Source: Bacillus taeanensis
Lineage (GTDB): Bacteria > Bacillota > Bacilli > Bacillales > UBA6769
Direction of reading: 5' to 3'
NCBI RefSeq assembly: GCF_003318295.1
Contig: NZ_QOCW01000001.1
Coordinates: 62,001 to 126,000 of the forward strand
DNA length: 64,000 bases
The notes below the pieces were generated by a model, which was not told where the DNA came from, ran no database searches, and saw only the letters and a list, made by a program, of their open reading frames with translations. A program made the position numbers and the translations under genes. Position 1 is the first letter of the stretch; each line of letters starts with the position of its first letter. Below are positions 8,315 to 17,350 of this stretch, in pieces.

Positions 8315-9745
8315 TTACGCTGCAGTCGTTTGCGGCATTTCTTTTAACTTTGCTTTGCGAATTTGATTTACATACCAAACAAAGGTAATCAGTGTAAGAA
8401 CTGTTCCAATTGTAAGTGACGTTTCATATGGAAGGGAGAATCCTTCTGGCGCATAGAAAATATACGTGCTGATTACACCTGTCATAAACAGACCGGGGAC
8501 TCCGCAAATCCAATGAAACTTATTATTTTGTAATAGGTACATCGCTCCTGTCCAAAGCATGGCTGTTGCGACAACTTGGTTTGTCCAACCAACATAGCGC
8601 CATAAGAAAGAATAATCAAGCTGTGTTAATAAAAAAGTAAATACAATGACAGGAATAGAAAGCAGTAGATTTTTTGATTTTCCTTCGAAGTTTCCAAATC
8701 CGCTTAATAACTCCACAAAAATCATTCTTGAAGAGCGAAGGGCCGTATCCCCTGTTGTAATAGGTAAAATAATAACACCTAAGATTGCAAGTACCCCGCC
8801 TAAAACACCTAATAATGAAGTGGAAATTTCATTTACAACCCCACCAGGTCCTCCAGCTGCTAACGCTTCTTGCAGTCCACCGGTACTTCCAAAGAACGTC
8901 ATCCCAGCAGCCGCCCAAATCATAGCAATAACAGCTTCAGCGATCATTGCACCGTAAAATATTTTTCGTCCGTCTGATTCTTTTTTCATCGTACGAGCGA
9001 TAATTGGACTTTGCGTACTGTGAAAACCTGAAATCGCTCCACAGGATACTGTGACCATTAACAGCGGCCAAATGGGTAGTTCCTGAGGATGAAGGTTTTC
9101 AACTGTTAAATTTGGAATAGGTTCTCCTTGGGAAAATAGTCCGATTCCAATCGCAACAGCCATAAAAATAAGAATGGCACCGAATATTGGATAAATTTTC
9201 CCGATAACACGATTAATAGGTAAAACTGCTGCAATAATAAAATAAGCAAAAATAAGAACTAATGCTACTGTAAAACTTAGTGGTGTAATTTGTGCAATTA
9301 ATTGTGCAGGTCCTGATGTAAAAGCGGCTGCCACAAGAATCATTAATACGAGTGAGATAATATTAATAATCAGTTTTACACCTTTTCCTAAATAACGTCC
9401 AACGAGTGTTGGATATTGTTCTCCGCCATGACGAAGTGAAAGCATTCCTGAAAAATAATCATGTACAGCTCCTGCAAAAATTGATCCTATGACAATCCAA
9501 ATAAATGTAATGGGTCCATACAATGCACCCATAATCGCACCGAAAATTGGACCAAGTCCTGCAATATTTAAAAGTTGGATTAAGCTTCCTTTCCACCAAC
9601 TCATCGGCATATAATCAAGACCGTCACTTTTTGTGTATGCAGGGGTAGTACGATGATCATCAATGCCGAAAATTCGTTCAACCACCTTAGAATATACTGT
9701 ATAGCCTACGATTAGTAGTGCAATGGCTGCAGCAAATGTGATCAT
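8315..9745 (-). CDS. cstA: Carbon starvation protein A family transporter, short form
   Basis: Polytopic membrane protein of the CstA family, linked to peptide or pyruvate uptake on nutrient limitation. The protein has about a dozen hydrophobic helices and the CstA hallmarks: DYMPMSWWKGSLIQLLNIAGLGPIFGAI near the N-terminus, GAVHDYFSGMLSLRHGG, and GFHSTQSPIIARTM in the middle. At 476 residues it is shorter than the roughly 600-700-residue classical forms but matches a shorter subgroup. ATG 9745 is preferred (GAAAGGGG just upstream) over a codon six residues earlier. It is monocistronic. The substrate is not predictable from sequence. Confidence 0.85.
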   Translation of the reverse strand: MITFAAAIALLIVGYTVYSKVVERIFGIDDHRTTPAYTKSDGLDYMPMSWWKGSLIQLLNIAGLGPIFGAIMGALYGPITFIWIVIGSIFAGAVHDYFSGMLSLRHGGEQYPTLVGRYLGKGVKLIINIISLVLMILVAAAFTSGPAQLIAQITPLSFTVALVLIFAYFIIAAVLPINRVIGKIYPIFGAILIFMAVAIGIGLFSQGEPIPNLTVENLHPQELPIWPLLMVTVSCGAISGFHSTQSPIIARTMKKESDGRKIFYGAMIAEAVIAMIWAAAGMTFFGSTGGLQEALAAGGPGGVVNEISTSLLGVLGGVLAILGVIILPITTGDTALRSSRMIFVELLSGFGNFEGKSKNLLLSIPVIVFTFLLTQLDYSFLWRYVGWTNQVVATAMLWTGAMYLLQNNKFHWICGVPGLFMTGVISTYIFYAPEGFSLPYETSLTIGTVLTLITFVWYVNQIRKAKLKEMPQTTAA

Positions 9746-9970
9746 TTTTTTCGCCCCTTTCAATTACTTGTTTCATTTTTTATCTATTTTTAGAAGATGA
9801 AAATTATTCTACTATCTATTTTAGGAAAACACAACTATTTTTTCAGAAAAATTTAATTATTCTATAAAATGAAACGTTTCCAAGAAAAATAGGGTAATAA
9901 TAGAAGATGAAAATGGTAAAAATGAGCGTTTAGAAGGAGTTAAATAATAAAGAGGAAGGGAAGAGTGATA

Positions 9971-10741
9971 ATGGGTGAATGGGTGAAGAAAAGGTTAGCG
10001 GAAATAGAAGTTCAATACGGTGTAAAAATAATCTATGCAGCAGATGGGGGCAGCAGAGCGTTCGGCTTTGCTTCTGAAACGAGTGATTATGATGTGCGGT
10101 TTATTTATTATTATCCGTTAAAGAAGTACCTATCTGTTGATCAGGTAACAGAAGTAATTGATAAAAAAGTTGATGAAACACTGGAGGTGCATGGGTGGGA
10201 TTTATTGAAAGCAATGAGGTTATTTCAAAATACAAATCCTTCTTTTATTGAATGGCTGTTTTCTCCTATTGTTTATTTAGAAAAAGGTGAGTTTGCGTGG
10301 AGATGCCGTGATTTGGCGATCGAATGCTGTTCATTAAAAAAGCTTACGTATCACTATTTGAATATGACAAAACAAAATTGCAAGAAATATATAGAAGGGA
10401 AAGAAATGGTGTCTGTAAAGCATTATTTATATGTGCTTCGTTCAATCTTATGTATTAAATGGATTCGTGAGTTTTCTGCTCCGCCTCCGACATCTTTTCT
10501 TGAGTTGATCGAGGGGAGTAATCTTCCGAAAAAATTTTATGAAAACATTAATAACCTTATTTTCATAAAGAAAAAGGGTATGTCTGAAATAGTTCCTTTC
10601 AATGACATGATAAATAAATTTATTGAACAAGAGATAGCGATTAGTGAACAAATAGTTGAAACTCTTTCACATAGGGTTTTTAATAAAGAAGAATTGAATA
10701 AAATGATGTGGTCAGTAGTAGGAGTGCAGCAGCATTCATAA
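9971..10741 (+). CDS. Predicted nucleotidyltransferase (COG3541/YcgL type)
   Basis: A protein of about 256 residues with a minimal polymerase-beta-type nucleotidyltransferase core: GGSRAFGFASETSDYDVRFI gives the GS motif and the catalytic DxD. The rest matches the YcgL-like family of unknown substrate (HGWDLLKAMRLFQNTNPSFIEWLFSP, then KHYLYVLRSILCIKWI). A GTG two codons earlier (9965) could also serve as the start. No HEPN partner is adjacent, so a classical MNT/HEPN toxin pair is not seen here. A weakly placed ribosome site AGAGGAAGGG lies upstream. Confidence 0.7.
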   Translation: MGEWVKKRLAEIEVQYGVKIIYAADGGSRAFGFASETSDYDVRFIYYYPLKKYLSVDQVTEVIDKKVDETLEVHGWDLLKAMRLFQNTNPSFIEWLFSPIVYLEKGEFAWRCRDLAIECCSLKKLTYHYLNMTKQNCKKYIEGKEMVSVKHYLYVLRSILCIKWIREFSAPPPTSFLELIEGSNLPKKFYENINNLIFIKKKGMSEIVPFNDMINKFIEQEIAISEQIVETLSHRVFNKEELNKMMWSVVGVQQHS

Positions 10742-10802
10742 TACTTTTCGATTTGCTAAACATGTGGCAAAATGTATAAGAGAAGGAAAGTGAGGGATCG
10801 TA

Positions 10803-11033
10803 ATGGAGTTATTACAATGCATTAGTGATGTACATGCTCGAGTCACCTACGATTATATTGAAAAACTCCCGTCATCTATCTTATTTAAAAAGGGATTTGT
10901 TTATCCAGTATTTAAAGATGAGGATAATAATTGGTTAACGACTGATGAAGACGGTGAACAGCATATGATTGCTTCAAATGTAGCGGATGTTATAGAAGAT
11001 CCATGGTGTCAGATGCATTTTCGTAAATTATAA
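10803..11033 (+). CDS. Uncharacterised small protein, 76 residues
   Basis: A 76-residue acidic protein starting at ATG 10803 behind GAGGGAT. It begins MELLQCISDVHARVTYDYIE and contains LTTDEDGEQHMIASNVADVI. I do not recognise a family and see no signal peptide or membrane segment. It lies 61 bases after the nucleotidyltransferase gene and is closed by a clear terminator, so the two may share a transcript. Confidence 0.6.
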   Translation: MELLQCISDVHARVTYDYIEKLPSSILFKKGFVYPVFKDEDNNWLTTDEDGEQHMIASNVADVIEDPWCQMHFRKL

Positions 11034-11049
11034 ATTAAATAATTCACTC

Positions 11050-11079
11050 GCATACAGGAAACAGCTGTATGCTCTTTTT
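11050..11079 (+). terminator. Terminator
   Basis: An 8-bp stem GCATACAG / CTGTATGC with a 7-base loop, followed by CTTTTT. Confidence 0.8.
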
Positions 11080-11154
11080 ATGGTTGAAAATCAACACGCC
11101 ATGTTTTGATAATAAATTTTTAAGGTAAATGATAGATAATTGCCGTTTATTAGA

Positions 11155-11168
11155 TGATAGCGTTTTCT
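11155..11168. promoter_or_regulatory. cre-like site upstream of MFS gene
   Basis: TGATAGCGTTTTCT differs by one base from TGWNANCGNTNWCA. It lies 120 bases before the MFS transporter start. Single-site evidence only. Confidence 0.3.
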
Positions 11169-11288
11169 GAAGATCTGTAGGTCGAGATTTTACAATTTAG
11201 ATCGACTCTCTCTCTGGTTATTTTATAGAGAAGGCGCTAAGATAGGTAAGGTTAGGAAAAGAATTAGTAGAAAGGGAGATGAGCGGCA

Positions 11289-12464
11289 GTGAAACATCGA
11301 CCTGTATTGTATTTAGGGATGTTTTTATTTTTCTTTCATTCGGCTGTTAATATTATCATTGGTTTTTTACCAGTTTATTTTCAAAATCAAGGTTTATCAG
11401 GTTCTAAGATTGGATTGCTGCTTGCGATTGGTCCTTTTGCAGCCATACTTTCACAGCCGTTTTGGGGTTATATGAGTGATAAATATAATACCGTCAAGCG
11501 GATGATTTTAATTTGTTTAATCGGGCTGTTAGTAACAAGTGCGATATTTTTTCAAATGAATACATTTGTGGCCTATATGATAATGGGGGCCTGTCTTTTT
11601 TATTTTATGTCACCGATCGGAGCACTTGGAGACAGTTTAGCTCAAAAAACATCAAGACAAGCGGGAGTTTCATTTGGAAGCATTCGCACATGGGGATCAA
11701 TTGGCTTTGCTTTAACCGCGCTTGTTGGCGGACAAATTCTTTCAATCATTGGCGTTGAAAACATGTTTTTCCCTTTTGCGGCATATGCATTGGTTGCCTT
11801 TTTCGTCTGCTGGAAGCTTTCAGATATTAAGACAAGTCATAGTAAACCAGTCACTTCCGGAGATGCGCTTAAGTTAGTTGGAAATAAGCGTTTGCTTACC
11901 TTTCTCGCGCTTATTATGTTTATTACGATTACCCATCGTACAAATGACAGCTTTGTTGGACTTTATGTTGTAGAACTTGGTGGAAAGGAATCATTAATTG
12001 GCTGGGCTTGGTTTGTTGGCGTTGCTAGTGAAGCGCTTATTTTTGCATTAAGTGCCATTTGGTTTCGACGTTTTCATGTTTTAACGTTTATTATCATATC
12101 CGGTATTCTTTATACATTGCGATGGTTTTTATTTGCAGGGGCGAATAACCCTGGCGACATTATTCTGTTTCAAGCTGCACATGGAATCACGTTTGCTGTT
12201 ATGTATGTTGCGGCAATGGAGTTTGTCTCACAGCTTGTTCCTGAAGAGCTGCAGGGAACGGGACAGCTTTTATTCATTTCCGTGTTTTTTGGGCTGTCAG
12301 GCATTATTGGATCATTAGGCGGCGGTATTGTAATGGATTACTTTAATGGAACGATGCTTTATCAAACATTAAGTTGTTTAGCGTTAGTTGGAAGCATTGG
12401 CATGTTTATTTTTGCGTATATTGATCGCAAGCATTCTGTCAAGTATCCAGCAGTCTCTCAATAA
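11289..12464 (+). CDS. MFS transporter (YwbF / MFS_1-like family)
   Basis: A 391-residue major facilitator protein with twelve predicted membrane helices. It starts LYLGMFLFFFHSAVNIIIGF, has the MFS loop-2 motif in a weak form (GYMSDKYNTVKR), the mid-protein FGSIRTWGSIGFALTALVGG typical of the LacY/PPP-like subgroup, and ends KHSVKYPAVSQ. The start is GTG 11289 behind AAAGGGAG. It resembles B. subtilis YwbF; the substrate is unknown (sugars or phenylpropionate-like acids are transported by relatives). It is a single-gene unit ended by a bidirectional terminator. Confidence 0.75.
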   Translation: MKHRPVLYLGMFLFFFHSAVNIIIGFLPVYFQNQGLSGSKIGLLLAIGPFAAILSQPFWGYMSDKYNTVKRMILICLIGLLVTSAIFFQMNTFVAYMIMGACLFYFMSPIGALGDSLAQKTSRQAGVSFGSIRTWGSIGFALTALVGGQILSIIGVENMFFPFAAYALVAFFVCWKLSDIKTSHSKPVTSGDALKLVGNKRLLTFLALIMFITITHRTNDSFVGLYVVELGGKESLIGWAWFVGVASEALIFALSAIWFRRFHVLTFIIISGILYTLRWFLFAGANNPGDIILFQAAHGITFAVMYVAAMEFVSQLVPEELQGTGQLLFISVFFGLSGIIGSLGGGIVMDYFNGTMLYQTLSCLALVGSIGMFIFAYIDRKHSVKYPAVSQ

Positions 12465-12538
12465 ATAAAAAAATATATAAAGAATGAACGTCAAAAGCTT
12501 CAAAACATATAGTTAGTGGTTTCGGTAAAGAAAAAAGG

Positions 12539-12577
12539 AAAGGGACTGTCTCAAAAGCATAGAGACAGTCCCTTTCT
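12539..12577. terminator. Bidirectional terminator
   Basis: A perfect stem AAAGGGACTGTCTC / GAGACAGTCCCTTT with loop AAAAGCATA, between convergent genes. The left arm and loop recur in the repeat element at 61277. Confidence 0.9.
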
Positions 12578-13644
12578 TATGGAAGTGAAATCTTCATAAG
12601 GCGATCATCTTCCGGAGCAGGGCTGCCGCGTCCGTCGCGGTTACTTGTGACGATATAAGCGTAGCCATCACTAATTAAAATAGCTCGCAATCTGCCAAAC
12701 CCTTCTAAGACAATAGATTGTTCCCCTGTTTCTAAATCAAAGCGTCTTAGCTTTGAACCGCGTAGTTCTGTTACATATAAGGCCCCGTCTTTATAGGCGA
12801 TTCCTGCGGGGGCCCATGTATCATTTCCTGAATGAAAAAGCGGCGTTTCCAGCCCTTCTTTCGTTTGATCGCCAATAACAAGCGGCCAGCCGTAATTTTT
12901 CCCCGGCTTCACTAAATTAATTTCATCATGCGCCTCTTGACCAAATTCTCCTGAAGGACCATGCTCTGAAGCGTATAGTTGTCCGCCTTCATCCCATGCG
13001 AGGCCTTGGGGATTGCGGTGACCATAGGAGTACACATAAGAATTTACAAAAGGATTATCAGTTGGAATGGAGCCATCAAGATTCATTCTTAAAATTTTCC
13101 CGCCAAGACTAGTTAGCTGCTGTGCCCGTTCAGGCTTTGCGCCATCACCAGTTGTAATATAAAGCTTTTGATCAGGACCAATCGCAATTCTGCCGCCATT
13201 ATGAATCATAGAACCAGGTATTTCGTTAAGCAGTTCTGTTTTTTCCTGCCAGCCGTCTTCCGTTTGTTCAGCAAGGATGACTCTGTTTAGTATTTCACCA
13301 TTTTTTCGGTACGTATGGTAAATATAAGCTTGTCTAGAATTAATAAAGTCAGGTGCTAACGCTAAACCAAGAAGCCCGCCTTCTCCTTCTGAGACGATTT
13401 CTTTTGTTGTAATCACGTTGTCTCGCTTTCCTGTGACACCTTTAATGGTGATGATTTTCCCGCCGCGTTCTGGAAGATAGAATGTTTCCTCAACCTTTTC
13501 AATTTCCCATGGTATTTTTAAGTTTTGCGCCAGAACCACAACTTCATTATTTATGGCTTCTTGTTCGGACACTTTTGATGGCTCTTCTTTTGCAGCACAG
13601 CCAAAAAGTAAAAAACTCATTAATAAAAATAAAAAGATTCTCAT
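12577..13644 (-). CDS. PQQ-dependent sugar (glucose/sorbosone) dehydrogenase-like lipoprotein
   Basis: Secreted lipoprotein of the soluble glucose/sorbosone dehydrogenase beta-propeller family. A signal with lipobox (LLMSFLLFGCAAKEE) is followed by family blocks: SEGEGGLLGLALAPDF, HNGGRIAIGPDQKLYITTGDG, YSYGHRNPQGLAWD, YASEHGPSGEFG, DEINLVKPGKNYGWP and a final PEDDRLMKISLP. The length of 355 residues is normal. ATG 13644 is chosen because AGGAGG lies 7 bases before it; the GTG two codons earlier is too close. The enzyme may use PQQ as cofactor, but no PQQ synthesis gene is in the window and the natural substrate is unknown. Confidence 0.8.
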   Translation of the reverse strand: MRIFLFLLMSFLLFGCAAKEEPSKVSEQEAINNEVVVLAQNLKIPWEIEKVEETFYLPERGGKIITIKGVTGKRDNVITTKEIVSEGEGGLLGLALAPDFINSRQAYIYHTYRKNGEILNRVILAEQTEDGWQEKTELLNEIPGSMIHNGGRIAIGPDQKLYITTGDGAKPERAQQLTSLGGKILRMNLDGSIPTDNPFVNSYVYSYGHRNPQGLAWDEGGQLYASEHGPSGEFGQEAHDEINLVKPGKNYGWPLVIGDQTKEGLETPLFHSGNDTWAPAGIAYKDGALYVTELRGSKLRRFDLETGEQSIVLEGFGRLRAILISDGYAYIVTSNRDGRGSPAPEDDRLMKISLP

Positions 13645-13876
13645 CTCCACGCCTCCTTTAAAGAGATTAATTCTTGATCATAAAGACGTTTCCTACAAGA
13701 AAATCATACATAGAGGAATGTTAGACATAAAGTAAAAGGTATATATTTTATGGAAAGCAGAAATTTAAGAAGTCGTTTTACATTGTCTTTACAAATTTAA
13801 AAACATAAAGCCATTTTGGATGTTATACGTTATATTAGAAGATACGAGAGATTTAGTAAATTAGGTAGGTTAGAAT

Positions 13877-14743
13877 ATGAATGAAGAAAAAGTTTCCAGG
13901 CGTACCTTTCTAAAGCGCAGTTTGTATACAATAATGAGCACAATCTTTGCAGGAAGTTTTGGTTATTATTATGCGCGCCATATTGAGACAAAGTGGTTAA
14001 CGATTAATAACCTCGAATTAAGGTCACCTAAAATTCCAAGCGCATTTGATGGTTTTACAATTGTTCAGTTTAGTGACATTCATTTAGGTCATAACTATAC
14101 GCTTACACAGTTTCAAGGCTTAGTAGAAGAAATAAACAGCCTAAAACCTGATCTTATTTTATTTACAGGGGATTTAATTGATTCGCCCCAAGATTATAAG
14201 CCGTTAAGGAAGATTTCTTCTATTTTAGGACAGCTTTCCGCTCCGCTTGGCAAATTTTCGATTTATGGCAATCATGATCATGGTGGGTATGGAACAGAAA
14301 CATATCGCAAAATTATGGAACATGCCGATTTTAAGCTGTTGATGAATGAAACGAGTACGATTGAAAAAAGTGGAGAAAGGCTTATTTTAGCAGGAATTGA
14401 TGATGCGATGCTTGGAAGACCTGATCTCCATCAAACATTATCTTCTTTGTCCGTAGAAGATTATGTGATCGTAATGGCACATGAACCTGATATTGCAGAT
14501 AATGTAGCACGCTATGCAGTAGATGTTCAGCTTTCAGGACATAGCCACGGCGGACAAGTTCAACTTCCGTTTATAGGACCGTTAGTCACACCTCCGCTTG
14601 CTAAAAAATATTATGACGGAATGTACAGTGTGGGGGAAAGTGCGATGCAGCTCTATGTAAACCGTGGAATTGGGACAACGCGAGAGCCATACCGCTTTTT
14701 ATGTGTACCCGAGCTAACGGTGTTTACATTAAAAAATGAGTAA
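13877..14743 (+). CDS. ykuE: Metallophosphoesterase with twin-arginine signal (YkuE-like)
   Basis: Calcineurin-type phosphoesterase exported by the Tat route. The N-terminus holds a twin-arginine motif SRRTFLKR before a hydrophobic stretch. Metal-binding motifs follow in order: QFSDIHLGH, LFTGDLID, IYGNHDHGG, VMAHEPDI and QLSGHSHGGQ. The length of 288 residues and layout match B. subtilis YkuE, a substrate of the TatAyCy translocase that becomes wall-associated. The ribosome site is weak (TAGGTAGGTTAG). It is a single gene ended by a perfect bidirectional terminator. No tat genes are nearby. Confidence 0.85.
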   Translation: MNEEKVSRRTFLKRSLYTIMSTIFAGSFGYYYARHIETKWLTINNLELRSPKIPSAFDGFTIVQFSDIHLGHNYTLTQFQGLVEEINSLKPDLILFTGDLIDSPQDYKPLRKISSILGQLSAPLGKFSIYGNHDHGGYGTETYRKIMEHADFKLLMNETSTIEKSGERLILAGIDDAMLGRPDLHQTLSSLSVEDYVIVMAHEPDIADNVARYAVDVQLSGHSHGGQVQLPFIGPLVTPPLAKKYYDGMYSVGESAMQLYVNRGIGTTREPYRFLCVPELTVFTLKNE

Positions 14744-14746
14744 AGG

Positions 14747-14776
14747 AAAGAGGTTGACTGATCAGTCAACCTCTTT
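14747..14776. terminator. Bidirectional terminator
   Basis: A perfect 13-bp stem AAAGAGGTTGACT / AGTCAACCTCTTT with loop GATC between convergent genes. Confidence 0.9.
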
Positions 14777-14779
14777 CTT

Positions 14780-16888
14780 TTATTGTAATTCTTCCCCTGT
14801 TTCTTCCACTTCTTCAATTTTTTGCGTTTCTTTATTGTCTATCCCACTGTTTACTTCATAAGGGGTCGTTTTTAAGTTTTCATAAATCTTTAACACATGC
14901 TCAGCAATCGTTCTATTAACGGGCACCTCTGTATGCATCTTTGGAACCATAATCGAAAAGGAAATTTCAGGATTATCATATGGCGAATAACCGATAAAGA
15001 CTTCATTCACTACTGGTCTCCCGTTTTTTTCTTCCTGTGCTGTTCCTGTTTTACCTGCAACAGGATAACTTCTTAAAGCTGTTGCTGTTCCTTGGGAGCC
15101 GTGGGTTACTTGATAAAATCCTTGTTTCACTCGATCAATGTATTTTTGATCCACTTTAATTTGATTTAATACAGTTGGTTCAAAACGATATAATAGTTTG
15201 CCAAGCTCTTCATCTGGACGTGATTCGCGCACTTCTTTTAAGAGGTGAACCTGCAGACGATAGCCGTTATTTGCGATTGTTGAAGCATATTGTGCAAGCT
15301 GCATCGGTGTATACGTATCAAACTGTCCGATGGAAAAGTCCATTGGGTGACCGATGGCATTCGGTTTTCCGCTGTTATAACCAATTGATTCATATGGAAG
15401 ATCAAGACCAGTTGGCGCCCCAAGCCCAAATTGTTGAAAGGAACTGCGCATTTTATTAATGGCAATCTCTAAGTTTGTTTCACTCGTGCAATTTTGAATC
15501 GTACATTGATAACGATCAAAGTCAAAACCGGCAATACGCATGCCGATATAGTCCATATAGATATTTGAAGAGCGTTCTAGTGCTTTAATATCATTTATAT
15601 GTCCAAGTGACCGACCGCCATATGATTTTTTTATCGTAGTACCCCCGAAGTGAAGCGGTCTGTCGTAAATCACTTCACCAGTGCTTAACACTTCATGTTC
15701 ATAACCTGTTAAAATCGTTGCTCCTTTAATAGAAGAACCAGGTCGGAATGCATAAAGGTATGTGCCGTACATTTCATTTTTAAATGTGCCGCCCTCATAT
15801 TTTTTCCCAACCATTGCAAGAACTCCGCCAGTTCGTGCATCAAGTACAACTGCATAAGCACTATCAACACCTGCACCGCGAAATTTTAAAATTTCTTGTT
15901 CTACTGCTTGTTCAAGCTGCTGTTGAAACTGCATATTAAGGGTTAAAACAAGATCTTTCCCGCTTTCGCCTGCTAGTATTTCTGGTTCACTAATCGGTTC
16001 GCCGGATTTATTTGTAATGTATTTTTTCTTTTCTTTTACACCATTTAACAGTGTTTCATATTGAAGTTCTAATCCACTTGTTCCAACATAATCATTTAAG
16101 TCATACCCCCGAACGGCATAGAAATCCTGCTGTTCTTTTGGGATTTGCTTTGTTGTTCCAATGATGGCAGCGACAGAATCTTCATAAGGAGAAATGCGGG
16201 CTGCATCTGCATGAATATCAATGCCGCTTAGTTCACTTAAATTTTCACTTATAACGGCAATTTCTTTTTTATTAAGATCTTCTTTAATAACTTGTGGGCT
16301 TAACGCAAAACCGCGATCCATTTCTCGTTTAATTGCTAGAATTTCCAGTTCGTTATCTGCAATCTCGGCTAAGTCTTTTTCTGTAATTCGTTCTAATAAT
16401 AAGGTGTAAATTTCTCTATCAGCATCTTTTACTTCTTCATGTTTACTCTTAATTTCTTCTAGTTCTTGCGCTGTGAACTTTTGATCGACTAATGTTTGCT
16501 GCCCGCGCGTGATAATATAGAAATCTTTTTTATCGCGTTCTGTAATTTTACTAGTATCTTTATCAATCATTTTTGCCAGTTTTTCAGCAATTTCAAGTTT
16601 CTTTGCATGAGAATCTGTTTGAAGAGCTGTATATGTTAAGTTAAAAACGGGACTGTTATCAACAATAATATTTCCCATCTCATCAAATATTTTCCCGCGT
16701 GGTGTATCACTTTTTGTGACGATATTTTCTGTTTCTTCTGTTTGCTGCTCATACATATCCCCTTCAACAATTTGCACAATGCCAAGACGAAGGATAAGGG
16801 CAGAAAAAAGGATAAATACAGTTAAAAATAAAACATTAAGCCGCATGGGAAGCTGTTTTTTCTTCTTTTTTTTCTCGTTTTGATCCAT
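14780..16888 (-). CDS. pbpA: Class B penicillin-binding protein, PBP2 (PbpA/PbpH) type
   Basis: D,D-transpeptidase of lateral wall synthesis in rod-shaped cells. A Lys-rich cytoplasmic tail (residues 1-12) precedes one membrane helix (about 17-40), a dimerisation domain beginning SDTPRGKIFDEMGN, and the transpeptidase domain with SSIK (Ser385 nucleophile), SSN (440-442) and KTGTA (613-617). The length of 702 residues fits PbpA and PbpH; I cannot separate the two by sequence alone, so the symbol is tentative. It is monocistronic and convergent with the phosphoesterase gene. Confidence 0.8.
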   Translation of the reverse strand: MDQNEKKKKKKQLPMRLNVLFLTVFILFSALILRLGIVQIVEGDMYEQQTEETENIVTKSDTPRGKIFDEMGNIIVDNSPVFNLTYTALQTDSHAKKLEIAEKLAKMIDKDTSKITERDKKDFYIITRGQQTLVDQKFTAQELEEIKSKHEEVKDADREIYTLLLERITEKDLAEIADNELEILAIKREMDRGFALSPQVIKEDLNKKEIAVISENLSELSGIDIHADAARISPYEDSVAAIIGTTKQIPKEQQDFYAVRGYDLNDYVGTSGLELQYETLLNGVKEKKKYITNKSGEPISEPEILAGESGKDLVLTLNMQFQQQLEQAVEQEILKFRGAGVDSAYAVVLDARTGGVLAMVGKKYEGGTFKNEMYGTYLYAFRPGSSIKGATILTGYEHEVLSTGEVIYDRPLHFGGTTIKKSYGGRSLGHINDIKALERSSNIYMDYIGMRIAGFDFDRYQCTIQNCTSETNLEIAINKMRSSFQQFGLGAPTGLDLPYESIGYNSGKPNAIGHPMDFSIGQFDTYTPMQLAQYASTIANNGYRLQVHLLKEVRESRPDEELGKLLYRFEPTVLNQIKVDQKYIDRVKQGFYQVTHGSQGTATALRSYPVAGKTGTAQEEKNGRPVVNEVFIGYSPYDNPEISFSIMVPKMHTEVPVNRTIAEHVLKIYENLKTTPYEVNSGIDNKETQKIEEVEETGEELQ

Positions 16889-17121
16889 TTATGACGCGCC
16901 TTTCTAACAGGGTTTATAAAAAGTAATTTAATAGTTTCTCTTTGGTTTCATCTTAACATAAAGAGGAGTTTTATTGAGTAGTTTTTTTGACGAAATGGAA
17001 AAAAATTGATCTTAGGAAAGTGTTTTAGCTGCGTGTTTCTTCTTGTGACTTTTCCTGAATGAATGTTGTTAATTTTATAAAAAATGTTAGACTAAAGGTG
17101 GATAATAATTTCATAAATTTT

Positions 17122-17208
17122 TACCACTAGGGGTGCTTTTAAGCTGAGAGAGGTGAGCTGCCTTAACCCTTTGACCTGATCTAGGTAAAGCTAGCGTAGG
17201 AAAGTGGA
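17122..17208 (+). promoter_or_regulatory. TPP riboswitch (THI element)
   Basis: Conserved thi-box segments are present in order: ACTAGGGGTGC, AGCTGAGAG, ACCCTTTGACCTGATCT and GGTAAAGCTAGCGTAGG. The closing P1 stem pairs CCAC (17123) with GTGG (17204). It precedes a terminator and the thiamin salvage genes, so thiamin pyrophosphate should shut off ylmB-tenA. Confidence 0.95.
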
Positions 17209-17238
17209 AGTTGGCCCCGATAACTATTTAACGATAGC

Positions 17239-17267
17239 CGCTTCTACTTATAGTAGAAGCGTTTTTT
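17239..17267 (+). terminator. Riboswitch terminator
   Basis: A perfect 10-bp stem CGCTTCTACT / AGTAGAAGCG followed by TTTTTT, 30 bases after the TPP aptamer; it is the likely expression platform. Confidence 0.9.
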
Positions 17268-17350
17268 ATTATAGTTAGATACACAATAAAATTCAATATA
17301 AAAACATGGGGTCCACGAACTAATTTGAAGTTGGCTAGAGGGGGATTTAT

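Noticed and set aside
9871..9882. GAAACGTTTC palindrome upstream of cstA as a cre site
   Set aside because: The CG is one base short of the CcpA spacing, so it does not fit the consensus.
9965..11033. Nucleotidyltransferase plus small gene as a toxin-antitoxin pair
   Set aside because: The small protein shows no HEPN features and the enzyme belongs to a stand-alone family.
12577..13644. Sugar dehydrogenase as part of a PQQ-dependent pathway in the window
   Set aside because: No PQQ synthesis, cytochrome or sugar-acid genes are adjacent.
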